Origin: Corynebacterium riegelii
GTDB taxonomy: Bacteria > Actinomycetota > Actinomycetes > Mycobacteriales > Mycobacteriaceae
Direction: 5' to 3'
DNA length: 64,000 bases
Assembly: GCF_016728505.1 (NCBI RefSeq)
Contig: NZ_CP068159.1
Span: 310,001-374,000, forward strand
Shown here: positions 52,500-61,178 of the stretch, one piece after another
Numbering within the stretch: the first letter of the stretch is position 1
Layout of the letters: the number at the start of each line of letters is the position of its first letter
The notes under the pieces: model-generated
Told to the model about the DNA's origin: nothing
What the model saw: the letters and a program-made list of their open reading frames with translations, nothing else
The model's database searches: none
Program-made: the position numbers and the translations under genes

Positions 52500-54724
52500 T
52501 AGCGCTTCCTCCTAAACAGGCTGAAACGTCCACCGGATTCCTTCTGTTCCGGCTCCGGTTGCGGTTCTGACTGCTGATATTGCTGTGTTGGTGCTTCCTC
52601 GGTGTAGTACAGCTGGTTTAGTGGCGGGTCCAAGAGCACCGGCACCGGTTGCGGGTGCTCGCCCTGACCCACAGACTGCTGCTCATAGACCCGCTGGTAG
52701 CCACCAGATGGGGTGTAGAGGAACAGGCGCAAGAAGATGTTGCGGCGCCCGTACAGCTGGTTCATGTCAATAGCGAAAGACTCACCCGGCATCTCCTGGC
52801 CACTCAGGCGGTCGCGCGTGAACGGTTCGCGGATATCAAAGATCTTCTCTGCGTATTGACGCTCCGCCGAAGGCGCACCAAACGATGCCGCCCTACGCCA
52901 CACATTCAACTGCAACTCTTCACGCGTCGGGTCAATCGGCAGCGTGCCTTCCTGCGCCATGAGCACGAAGCTCTGCCCAAAGGTATCCGCCCGGTCATTT
53001 GCGTGAATACGCACCGACAGTTGCGCAGGTGCGCCCGCCGGAGCCTCGTTGACAATCTCATAGCTCATCTTGAGCAGGCCCGGGTAGTTCAACACCGTCG
53101 GCTTACCCGGCACAGTCTTGCCTTGGTGCGAACGGTACGGCATCAAAATCAGCAACGACGGAACCTGCAGGTTCACCTGGTACCCGCCGCGGCGGCGGTA
53201 CTGGTTCTCACTGATACGCCCCAAGTGCTGCACAGAAGGGTTGTTCTGGATAGCGTCCGGGTCACTGAAATCCAGGTTGTCCGTGTTGTAGATATCCGCG
53301 GTGAAAAACTCCACGCCGGCTGCATGCTCCGGCCAGGCAAACGTGATCAACTGCTCGTCCACACGCTCAAAGATCCGTACGTCATGCGCCTCACCGCAGC
53401 GTACCCACGATGCCGTGGTGCCAATCATCGCCTGGTTTTCCACCACGTTTACCGCCGTGATGTACATGGAGTAGGCGTCGCTCTTCCAGTCCGTGGCAAA
53501 CTCCGTAGCGTCGCGCGGTTCCAGCCTGTTAGACCAGTCCCCGACCTGCAATCCGTACTCGCCGAGGTTGTCAGCATCCACAAGCTGGCCCGCCGCACCA
53601 TCGGCCACCGGCTCAGCAGAACGGTAAATGCGCACCTCACCAGCGCCTGGGCGATCCCAGGACAGCGTGAAACGGTCCCCGTCGAGCGAAATCTGTGGCG
53701 TGATCTGTGTCAGCTCCGCCGGCACGTCCACTGCCTGCTCATCCGAATAGGCAGACATGTGCACGCCAACTTTTCTGCGCGCCTGGAACACGTACGCACG
53801 GCCGGTGGACTTCGGTGTCAGTTGGAAGCCGCGCAGGTTGTTCTCATTCTCAAACTGCTGCACGCGCCCGTGGACGTTATCTAGCAGGAAGATCTCCACG
53901 CTTTCCGTGCCGTCGATTTCGGCGTAGCTGCCGTAAATGCGGCCGTCTTCAAACGTCACATGCAGGTCATGCACCGGCTGGACGTACACGCCCACACCCA
54001 CCAGCTTTGGCTCTGCACGAAGCGCCTCAATCTCACTATCGCCCTCGTTGAGCCACACGTGATACGAGCGGATCGCGCGGTCCATGTCGGCCTCATCCGT
54101 CCACAAACGGCCAGCGGTAATGGTGCGCAGCAGACCGAAGTTCGGCTCCAGCTCATTGTCATTCATGATCGAATCACGGCTGAGGAGACGGAAGATGCGA
54201 ACCTTCGCACCGCTTTCCGGCGCCACCCATGACACCTCGAGCGTGCCTTCCTCATCGCCGCGCGCGCGAACCATGACCTCGCCGCCCTCCACGCGCAGTG
54301 GCTCCGGGTGGGTCCACACGTCACGCTCCGCGAAGTCTTCAGCCCGCAGGTTCAGGGGCTTCGGCTGCTCTTGGCGAGCCGGTTGCGGTTTCGGTTCTGG
54401 CTTCGGTTGTGCGGGCTCCGGCTGCGGTTCAGGCTGTACAGGTTCCGGCGCAGGCTGTGCGGGTTGGGCCTGTGTCGCCTGCTTGAAAAACAGGTCCGGC
54501 AGCGGCGTACCCTTCACAAAATTGCCGGTGGCAACCGCTTGCAACAGCTTGGTCAAGGAATCGCCCCACATGGCAAGCGTGGGCTTGTCCTGCCACTTTT
54601 CAGGATCATTCTTGGCACGAAGGAAGGTACCCAGCTCAAACGCCGAGGGCAGCAACTGCTTATCAATGCCGCGGCTCAGTGCCTGCTCACGCCAGGCGTT
54701 AAGCGCCAACAACTCTTCATTCAT
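52499..54724 (-). CDS. Large protein with fibronectin-like segments
   Basis: 741 residues. N-terminal helical part (1-85), a Pro/Glu/Gln-rich linker (about 85-125, repeated P-x-P-E/Q), then several beta-sandwich-like units: GTLEVSWVAPESGAKVRIFR, RFTLSWDRPGAGEVRIYR and QLITFAWPEHAAGVEFFTAD share the W-x-x-P...G-x-x-(F/I)-x-(I/V)-(F/Y)-R fibronectin type III-like pattern. The end is a Gln/Glu/Pro-rich stretch and a basic tail (FSLFRRKR). No signal peptide, so intracellular fibronectin-like domains are unusual. Probably a scaffold. Only 3 bases after the 897-residue gene. Confidence 0.8.
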   Translation of the reverse strand: MNEELLALNAWREQALSRGIDKQLLPSAFELGTFLRAKNDPEKWQDKPTLAMWGDSLTKLLQAVATGNFVKGTPLPDLFFKQATQAQPAQPAPEPVQPEPQPEPAQPKPEPKPQPARQEQPKPLNLRAEDFAERDVWTHPEPLRVEGGEVMVRARGDEEGTLEVSWVAPESGAKVRIFRLLSRDSIMNDNELEPNFGLLRTITAGRLWTDEADMDRAIRSYHVWLNEGDSEIEALRAEPKLVGVGVYVQPVHDLHVTFEDGRIYGSYAEIDGTESVEIFLLDNVHGRVQQFENENNLRGFQLTPKSTGRAYVFQARRKVGVHMSAYSDEQAVDVPAELTQITPQISLDGDRFTLSWDRPGAGEVRIYRSAEPVADGAAGQLVDADNLGEYGLQVGDWSNRLEPRDATEFATDWKSDAYSMYITAVNVVENQAMIGTTASWVRCGEAHDVRIFERVDEQLITFAWPEHAAGVEFFTADIYNTDNLDFSDPDAIQNNPSVQHLGRISENQYRRRGGYQVNLQVPSLLILMPYRSHQGKTVPGKPTVLNYPGLLKMSYEIVNEAPAGAPAQLSVRIHANDRADTFGQSFVLMAQEGTLPIDPTREELQLNVWRRAASFGAPSAERQYAEKIFDIREPFTRDRLSGQEMPGESFAIDMNQLYGRRNIFLRLFLYTPSGGYQRVYEQQSVGQGEHPQPVPVLLDPPLNQLYYTEEAPTQQYQQSEPQPEPEQKESGGRFSLFRRKR

Positions 54725-54727
54725 GTC

Positions 54728-57421
54728 TTAATCCAATCCCGGAAGTTTCAGTCCATCGCTTGGCGACGGCGCCGGCGTGCCGTTACCACGCATAGCGTCT
54801 GCCTCATCACCAGCGAACACGAAGGAGGAGCGATCCCCCGGGTGACCGAACTGCACCAGCAGCTCCGCCACACCGACCTGATCACCAGTCTGGCGAGAGA
54901 TGCTGTGCTGCGTCTGCGACGTATCAATCACATTCGCATTGCCGCCCGCCCAACCAGTGGACGTAACAAAAGTGCCGTTGAACGTGCCAGCATCCTTCAC
55001 GTTTGCCAGTGCGGGCATCTCACGCGCGGCGGCCAAGGAACCAGCGCGGTACATCTGCTGCTTGCTCAGCAACGCATCGCGCACGCCGTTGTCGTTGCGC
55101 TCAAGACGCTGAACAACCTTCTCCCACTTCTCACCCGTGCGGTCTGCATCCACAAACTCCGGAGACGTCATGGCCTTCGCCAACAAGTCAAGAAGCTCCT
55201 GGGAATCCTCGCCCTGAGACATGAGGAAGGAATGCCTGTCACCACCCTGGTCGCCGTAGCTTGCGTTGACCATGTCAAACGCACGCTTCAAACCAGCATC
55301 CACGCGCTCTTCCAGCCAGCCCTGGCGGTAGTACTCTTCACGCACCGAAGCAACAAAACGCTCAATCGCCGCCGAATCCGGCACTGCCTCAGTGATGCGT
55401 ACAGACGCCGGCATCTGGTTCATCGGCACCGGCGACTTCGTCTTCACCGACGCAATGGTGCCAAACGGACGCTCAAGCAGGGATCCGTAGATCTTCGAGA
55501 TAGACAAGAACTGCAGGTAGCCGTGCTGGATCTGCACGTATGCGCGCTCTGCGGCATCCATGTTGGTCTTCGCAGCCTCACGCTCAGAGCGGATCTGTGC
55601 ACGCGCGTTCACCGTGCGGAAAATCGCCAGCGTTTCCAGCCACACCTGGATAAGCCAGCACACCAGCCACAGCACAAACCAGAGGCCAAACATCCAGGCC
55701 TTGACCTTGGTCGGCGCCTCATTCAAGTTCTGTGCGAACAACCAGCGCGGCACCATCGGGTTGGCGGCATCAGGCCACCAGTTGCCAATGCCCCACGCCA
55801 ACGCGAAGATCGCACCAGACCAGAACACCACGTACCCCAGCCAGCGCCACCAGCTTGCACCACCGCTGGTGTTGGTGATGCGGCTTTCGCGACCCTCCAG
55901 CTCGTAGTAACGATCACGTGCCACCGCGTAGTCATTCCACAGCTGGTCTTCTGTAATCACCAGCTGCTCGCCTACACGCGACGCTAAAGACTGGGAGTTC
56001 TTGCGCTTCCACGCCTGGAAACGCTGCACGCCATCGTGCGCGCCACGGAACTCGGAGGTACGCAGCTTCTCTTCAAAACCGCGGATGCCCTTAATGTCAT
56101 AGGGCTGCAGCGGCAGCTCACTTGCCTGACCACGCAAGCCAGCCGGCAGGTCATTTGCCGTAAACGCAGCACTCGGGCCCGGGATGATGTCTTGGGCCGA
56201 ACGCGCCGTGTTCAACGCCTGATTGGACGCCTTCAGGTACGGCGGGACCTGCTTGCCGTCATCATTAAAGCTGCGCAGATCAGCATCAGCCAACGCCAAA
56301 GAGGTGTCGATGTACTCGTCCCAAAGGGGGCGGTACAAATCGCGTCGGAAAGCAGAAGCTCCCTGCACCGTCTCCTTGCCCACCGGCGGGGTGGCCGGCA
56401 TGGTCTCCGGGCCACCGACGCGCACGCGGGAATCCGCACCCAGCAGCTTCTGAGCCTCAGAGTTCACCTTGTCGCGCACGTCTGCGGTGAAGTTCTGCAG
56501 CGCAATGACAGGCCAACGCACCAGGTTGCGCAGGTACAGCTTGCCCACGTCCTTGGCAACCTCGGTGGCCTTCTTGTACTCGGTTGCCTCACGCAACGCC
56601 TCAGTACGCGGCGCCTCAATCTGCTCGCGGTGGTTTTGCAGGATCTGCTGTGCAATCTGTTGGTTCATCCCTGCCAGATTCGGCAGCGTTGTCACATGCA
56701 GCGGCTGGCCTGCCGGCGTGGTGCGCACCTGCGGCAGCTGCGCCACGTTGAAAATCTGGTCCTTGAGCTGGGCCTGGATCTCCTGGGCGTCTACACGGCG
56801 GTAGTAGGTACGCACCAAACGCAACCCATCACCAGCCGCCTGATCCGCCACCGGGATAGAGGTCGCGCCCTTCCACAACCCACACAGACCAGCCAGCTTG
56901 CAGGCCGCCGACAGTGCGAAATCCTCCGGCGCACTGTTGTCCGCCTTGAAAATCTCTGACGCCGGGATGTCCGGGCTTTCAGACTCCTCCGGAGCCAGCA
57001 TGAGGTTACGGAAACCAGCGATAGTGGGCAGTTGCTTGCTTACGCGCGCGCCAACCTCTGCAACAATCACATTCGCCGAATCCGCGCCCTGCAGTTCGCT
57101 GACGCCCGTGTTACGGATCTGCTGCTGCAGGTCAGAGATGTGGTGCTGCTCAAGCGTGCCCACACCCTGGTCTTGGCCCAACACGTTGAGGGTTACCACG
57201 TGCACCGGCACGCCGCCGACCTTGTTCAACAGCTGCGAGAGGCTTCCGTAGAACGGCTTGCCCTCATCAGCGTTACCGATGAGCACGCCGGTTGCGGGAT
57301 CCTCTGCGTCAATCCAGATGCTCTCGCCCACCAAGCCAAGCGCGGCCAAGTCAGCGATGCACTGGCGAAGCCGCCGGGAAAACGGCCCTTTGTGCAGGAA
57401 AGTACTAATTGCTTTTGCCAT
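54728..57421 (-). CDS. Large protein with two central TM segments
   Basis: 897 residues. Cytoplasmic-looking N-terminal 520 residues with helices (e.g. IQAQLKDQIFNVAQLP, MNQQIAQQILQNHREQIEAP), then TM1 at about 525-549 and TM2 at about 575-597, with a coiled-coil (REAAKTNMDAAERAYVQI) and a long soluble C-terminal part. The short loop between the TMs puts both large domains on one side, presumably the cytoplasm. The start motif MAKAISTFLHKGPFSRRLRQ shows no signal peptide. No family recognised. Sits between the tubulin-like and scaffold genes, so it may anchor the filament protein at the membrane. Confidence 0.8.
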   Translation of the reverse strand: MAKAISTFLHKGPFSRRLRQCIADLAALGLVGESIWIDAEDPATGVLIGNADEGKPFYGSLSQLLNKVGGVPVHVVTLNVLGQDQGVGTLEQHHISDLQQQIRNTGVSELQGADSANVIVAEVGARVSKQLPTIAGFRNLMLAPEESESPDIPASEIFKADNSAPEDFALSAACKLAGLCGLWKGATSIPVADQAAGDGLRLVRTYYRRVDAQEIQAQLKDQIFNVAQLPQVRTTPAGQPLHVTTLPNLAGMNQQIAQQILQNHREQIEAPRTEALREATEYKKATEVAKDVGKLYLRNLVRWPVIALQNFTADVRDKVNSEAQKLLGADSRVRVGGPETMPATPPVGKETVQGASAFRRDLYRPLWDEYIDTSLALADADLRSFNDDGKQVPPYLKASNQALNTARSAQDIIPGPSAAFTANDLPAGLRGQASELPLQPYDIKGIRGFEEKLRTSEFRGAHDGVQRFQAWKRKNSQSLASRVGEQLVITEDQLWNDYAVARDRYYELEGRESRITNTSGGASWWRWLGYVVFWSGAIFALAWGIGNWWPDAANPMVPRWLFAQNLNEAPTKVKAWMFGLWFVLWLVCWLIQVWLETLAIFRTVNARAQIRSEREAAKTNMDAAERAYVQIQHGYLQFLSISKIYGSLLERPFGTIASVKTKSPVPMNQMPASVRITEAVPDSAAIERFVASVREEYYRQGWLEERVDAGLKRAFDMVNASYGDQGGDRHSFLMSQGEDSQELLDLLAKAMTSPEFVDADRTGEKWEKVVQRLERNDNGVRDALLSKQQMYRAGSLAAAREMPALANVKDAGTFNGTFVTSTGWAGGNANVIDTSQTQHSISRQTGDQVGVAELLVQFGHPGDRSSFVFAGDEADAMRGNGTPAPSPSDGLKLPGLD

Positions 57422-57449
57422 GATGTTTGCTTGTTCTCCTGCCTAGTAC

Positions 57450-60400
57450 TTAGTCCAGACCCGGCATCTGCGGCATTGCGCCGCCGCCGTCAAACGCCTG
57501 GCCGGTCGGCGGCGTAGGCTGCGTCGGCTGCGGCTGGAACTGCTGGCTTGCACGCGGATCACCGGAGTTAAACGCCCAGTCCAGCGACACCAACAGATCA
57601 TCAATAGCCGCAATGTAATCCGGCGTGAGATCTGCAAACAGCGGCAGTGCGTACGCAATCTGCATGTCACGGATGTCGCCGTAGGGGTTCTCGGTCTGAC
57701 CGCCCAAGAAGCCATCGCCCGAGCCAGCCTTTGCCGGGCTGTACGCCACAGCCAGCTCGCGTTCCTTCTGCAGCCACTCCTTCGCAGCAGCCAGGCGCTG
57801 CTCTGGGGTGACGTTCGGGCCGGTGCCCTCCACCATCAAGAACTCACCATTCGGGCGCTGGCCGCTCCACAGCCAGTGGCGGAGCACATCCTGGCCGCTG
57901 GTGTGGTTCACAATCTGGTTATCCCCGTACAGGCCTGCTTGCGGACGCCACTGCGTAGGCATGTCACCTTCATCCCACAGCGCACGCAACGCCAAGTAGG
58001 GCTGGATGGAGCCCATCACTGGCGGCTGCGAAATCTTCGCCCAGGCCATGGTGGCGTTTTCCAGAATTGCCGGCAGGTAGTTGCGGCGGTGACCCAGCGC
58101 ATGCGGCGGGGTTAGAAGCGGGGTGGCAATGGTCAGCCACTTATCGCGGGTCTGGCTGTTTGTACGCACGTCATAGATCTGGATCGGATCATTGTCCGCC
58201 GTCGCGCGTACCTCCTCCGAGTGGTAGATGCGGCCGGTCAGCTTGCCCACGAAGTAGCCGCGGATCATCGCACCGCGCTCAATGTCACTCATCGGCAGCG
58301 CTGCCGACAGCGGACGTGCGCGGCGCATGCGCCAGAACTCATCACGATCCGTCGGGGTGGAGTACGCATCCCACTGGGCAGCAGCGCGCGGCAGCACAGA
58401 GCTGAAGACCACCGGCGGGTACTTTTCAAAAGAACCGGTGATGCTGATTTCGCGCAGGCCACCGTTATTACCAAACGCGTCATCCAAGGACTTGTGGCTG
58501 TCAATGTTTGCCGCACCACCCTTGAACGCCGTCAACGCGTCTTTCATACGACGCTCCAACGGGTGGTTCTTAAACGGAATCGTGGTGAACACGAAGTCAT
58601 AGGCAACAGAGGTGCCCAGAAGCTCCTGCAGCACCGCCTTGTCCACCTGGGCCAACGGGAGCGCAAGCTCAAGGGCCAGTGAGAACTTCTGCTCAAGCAG
58701 GTCCTCACGACGTGCGCGCTCGTGTGCTGGGTGGCCATCCGCATCCACGTAATCCGCCAAAGACTCAGATACGAACGTTGCGAACGAGGTGCCGGTGCGG
58801 TTGATGAACTTGCGGGAACGCTCCAGCACTTCCTTGGAGCCAATCTTGAAGTCAAAGCGCGGCTTGCGATAATCCACGCGCTCACCCGTGTGCGGGTTCA
58901 CCGTGTGCTGCTGCGGGATCCACCACATGCCGTCGCGAACAGACAGCAGGTCGCGCGGCGCCGGGTCCGGATCCGCACCCTGGTGCCAGTCTCCAGACAC
59001 AACGGCGCGACCAGCCTGGCCAAGCCCCGTGTCGAAGGAGACAGTGTCATCCCCACCGTTCGGGCGAGCGTTCTGGATGTGCTCCTCGAAACGATCCTTG
59101 AACTCATCAATCGGCGTAATAGACGCCTCCGTCGCAGGCGCGCCGAAGCGGGAATCCACAGCACCGTCGCCCTCGGCAGGCCACAGGGACGGGTAGATCG
59201 TCTCCAAGCGAGAAATGCCCATCTCCGGGTCAGAGGTAACCATGCGCTGGGAACGCAGCTCATCGCGCTGGCGAGAGATCTCGGCGTCCAGTGCCTTGAT
59301 GAAGTCATTGTCAAAGGAACGCAGCAGCTCAGCAATCTGGCTTGCAATGAACGCCACAGCGAACTGCCGAAGCGCAGGATCAATAGCGGTACGGATCAGC
59401 TGCAGGTACTCGGTGCTGTCCGGGATGCGGCCCAGACCAGAGATGCGGTCACGCAGACGGCCGTCCAACGTAATCCACGGCTGTACCTGGTACTGCTCAA
59501 GCTTGGGCACGGTGGTGTTCTTCAGCTCACCCTGCAGGCGGTGCAGCAGCTCCTGCGCGTAGGCAGCACCGTGCTTGCCCACCTCATGGCGCAACTGGTC
59601 CAGCAGACGACGCTGCAGCGCCTCCGGACCAGCCCACTCCACAAGCGCGCCGTAGAACGGGCGCTCAGAGCGCTGGTCACGCGTGAATTCTGCATTGATG
59701 CGTTGAGAGGCGTTGCCAAGCTCGCGCTCTACAACCGCCAGCCATTCGTTGCCCTTCTGCTTGTTGGCATTCGGGATGGACTGGGTAATCGCGCTGACCT
59801 TGCCAGCAACCCAATCATTGATCACGCCGCCGAAGTTGCGGCCAATCCACTCCATCGGATCGCTTGCCAGCGGCAACACGGTGCCCATATTGTCGCGGAA
59901 GCCAGCCCAGTTGCTCTCCACACGGTCACGCAGCTGCTGCGCTTCGTCCTTGCCAATCTCCTGGCGGTCAAAGTGGCCGGACGTAATGTGGTCTACCGCC
60001 CAGCGTGCCAGGCGCTGCGCGGAATACTCGGCGTAGCGCTCACGGCCCATTGCCACGCGGCCGTAGCCGAACGTACTCCACGGCACGAACGGGTACTCCA
60101 CCGCACCCCAGCCGTACATCGGACTGCGCTTGGACTGCGGGTTGTTCATGATGTGGGCAACGTAGTTGGCCATTGCCTGGTGGTCCGTAAACAGGGAGGC
60201 CAGACCCAGGCCCAGCGAACGGTAGATGTCAGACGGAGTGCCGTTGCCAATCTCCGTGATGCGGTCATCCGTACCAACCGTGCGGCCAACCGGGAAGATA
60301 CGGCCCACCGGCAAGGAGTTGACGGGAATGTTCAGGCCAAGCGCCTGGTAGGTTGCTGCGTCCGTCTGGGAACCAGCACCGGCCTGGCCTGCGGCTAGCT

Positions 60401-61136
60401 CGGCGAACATTGCCAGGGCGTTCGGGTTGGTGCCAGCCATCTTGTCCATCGGTGCGTCCGCACCGCCGGTGAACACGTCCGGGGTCACCATGTACAAACC
60501 AACACCGCCGTTATCAATACCCGGCAGCGCGCTGACCAGGCGGCACACGTCCACAGCCATGGAGGCGCCCGAGCCACCCGCCATGGAAGAGATGATGAAG
60601 ACGATCGGGCCGTCCGTCTCCTTGCTCTGGCCGGTCTCAGCAGCGATTGCTGCAAGGTCAGCGTCGGTCTCAGCACTAATGACCTCAGCCCAGGAACGGT
60701 TGAGCTGCGCGTTCACTTCCTTCAGGCGGTTCAGGATCAAGATGCGGCCCACGCCACGGTACTGGCCGGCACCACGAGCAACGTTGAGGTTATCCAGCGT
60801 GTGGTCCTTCAGCGCCCAGTTGGCCAAGGTGCCCAGCTTCGCCTCGCTGGCTGCGGCGGCAGCAATGTTCTGGCGCACACTTGGCAGACCCGCATTGGAA
60901 CCACAGGCCACGTAGTCGCCGCCAGCCTCGGTCACGCTCGGCAGCTTGGAGTTTTCCACAACCTCAGGCACCAGCGGCGCGTCGATGGAGACGAACTTCC
61001 ACGCATCCGGCAAGCGCTTGTTCTTCGCCCACCACTGCGGCGCCTGCTTCTCCAGTGTCGCCTTGAGCTCATCCATCATGTAGGACATCGTCTTGGCGCC
61101 ACTGCCGCCGCAACCGACTACGAAAACCTTGTACAT
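57450..61136 (-). CDS. Tubulin/FtsZ-superfamily protein, large type
   Basis: 1228 residues. N-terminal VFVVGCGGSGAKTMSYM (about 4-20) is the first nucleotide-binding loop. The signature IISSMAGGSGASMAVDV (about 181-197), equivalent to tubulin/FtsZ GGGTGSG, and the following GLYMVTPDVF fit the Tubulin_2-type family of bacterial tubulin-like proteins. The remaining 950 residues are helical and unrecognised; the C-terminus is Gln/Pro-rich (QPQPTQPTPPTGQ). Likely binds GTP and may polymerise. It follows the extracellular vWA gene by about 42 bases. Large tubulin-like proteins with vWA/GTPase neighbours are known in actinobacteria but little studied. Confidence 0.87.
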   Translation of the reverse strand: MYKVFVVGCGGSGAKTMSYMMDELKATLEKQAPQWWAKNKRLPDAWKFVSIDAPLVPEVVENSKLPSVTEAGGDYVACGSNAGLPSVRQNIAAAAASEAKLGTLANWALKDHTLDNLNVARGAGQYRGVGRILILNRLKEVNAQLNRSWAEVISAETDADLAAIAAETGQSKETDGPIVFIISSMAGGSGASMAVDVCRLVSALPGIDNGGVGLYMVTPDVFTGGADAPMDKMAGTNPNALAMFAELAAGQAGAGSQTDAATYQALGLNIPVNSLPVGRIFPVGRTVGTDDRITEIGNGTPSDIYRSLGLGLASLFTDHQAMANYVAHIMNNPQSKRSPMYGWGAVEYPFVPWSTFGYGRVAMGRERYAEYSAQRLARWAVDHITSGHFDRQEIGKDEAQQLRDRVESNWAGFRDNMGTVLPLASDPMEWIGRNFGGVINDWVAGKVSAITQSIPNANKQKGNEWLAVVERELGNASQRINAEFTRDQRSERPFYGALVEWAGPEALQRRLLDQLRHEVGKHGAAYAQELLHRLQGELKNTTVPKLEQYQVQPWITLDGRLRDRISGLGRIPDSTEYLQLIRTAIDPALRQFAVAFIASQIAELLRSFDNDFIKALDAEISRQRDELRSQRMVTSDPEMGISRLETIYPSLWPAEGDGAVDSRFGAPATEASITPIDEFKDRFEEHIQNARPNGGDDTVSFDTGLGQAGRAVVSGDWHQGADPDPAPRDLLSVRDGMWWIPQQHTVNPHTGERVDYRKPRFDFKIGSKEVLERSRKFINRTGTSFATFVSESLADYVDADGHPAHERARREDLLEQKFSLALELALPLAQVDKAVLQELLGTSVAYDFVFTTIPFKNHPLERRMKDALTAFKGGAANIDSHKSLDDAFGNNGGLREISITGSFEKYPPVVFSSVLPRAAAQWDAYSTPTDRDEFWRMRRARPLSAALPMSDIERGAMIRGYFVGKLTGRIYHSEEVRATADNDPIQIYDVRTNSQTRDKWLTIATPLLTPPHALGHRRNYLPAILENATMAWAKISQPPVMGSIQPYLALRALWDEGDMPTQWRPQAGLYGDNQIVNHTSGQDVLRHWLWSGQRPNGEFLMVEGTGPNVTPEQRLAAAKEWLQKERELAVAYSPAKAGSGDGFLGGQTENPYGDIRDMQIAYALPLFADLTPDYIAAIDDLLVSLDWAFNSGDPRASQQFQPQPTQPTPPTGQAFDGGGAMPQMPGLD

Positions 61137-61178
61137 TGCTGTTCCTTACGTTCCTTTGCGTGCCGTGAAGTTATGAAG

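Noticed and set aside
54308-55987. 559-codon plus-strand frame across the minus-strand operon
   Set aside because: Arg/His/Leu-rich with no motifs, and crosses the junction of two well-supported genes.
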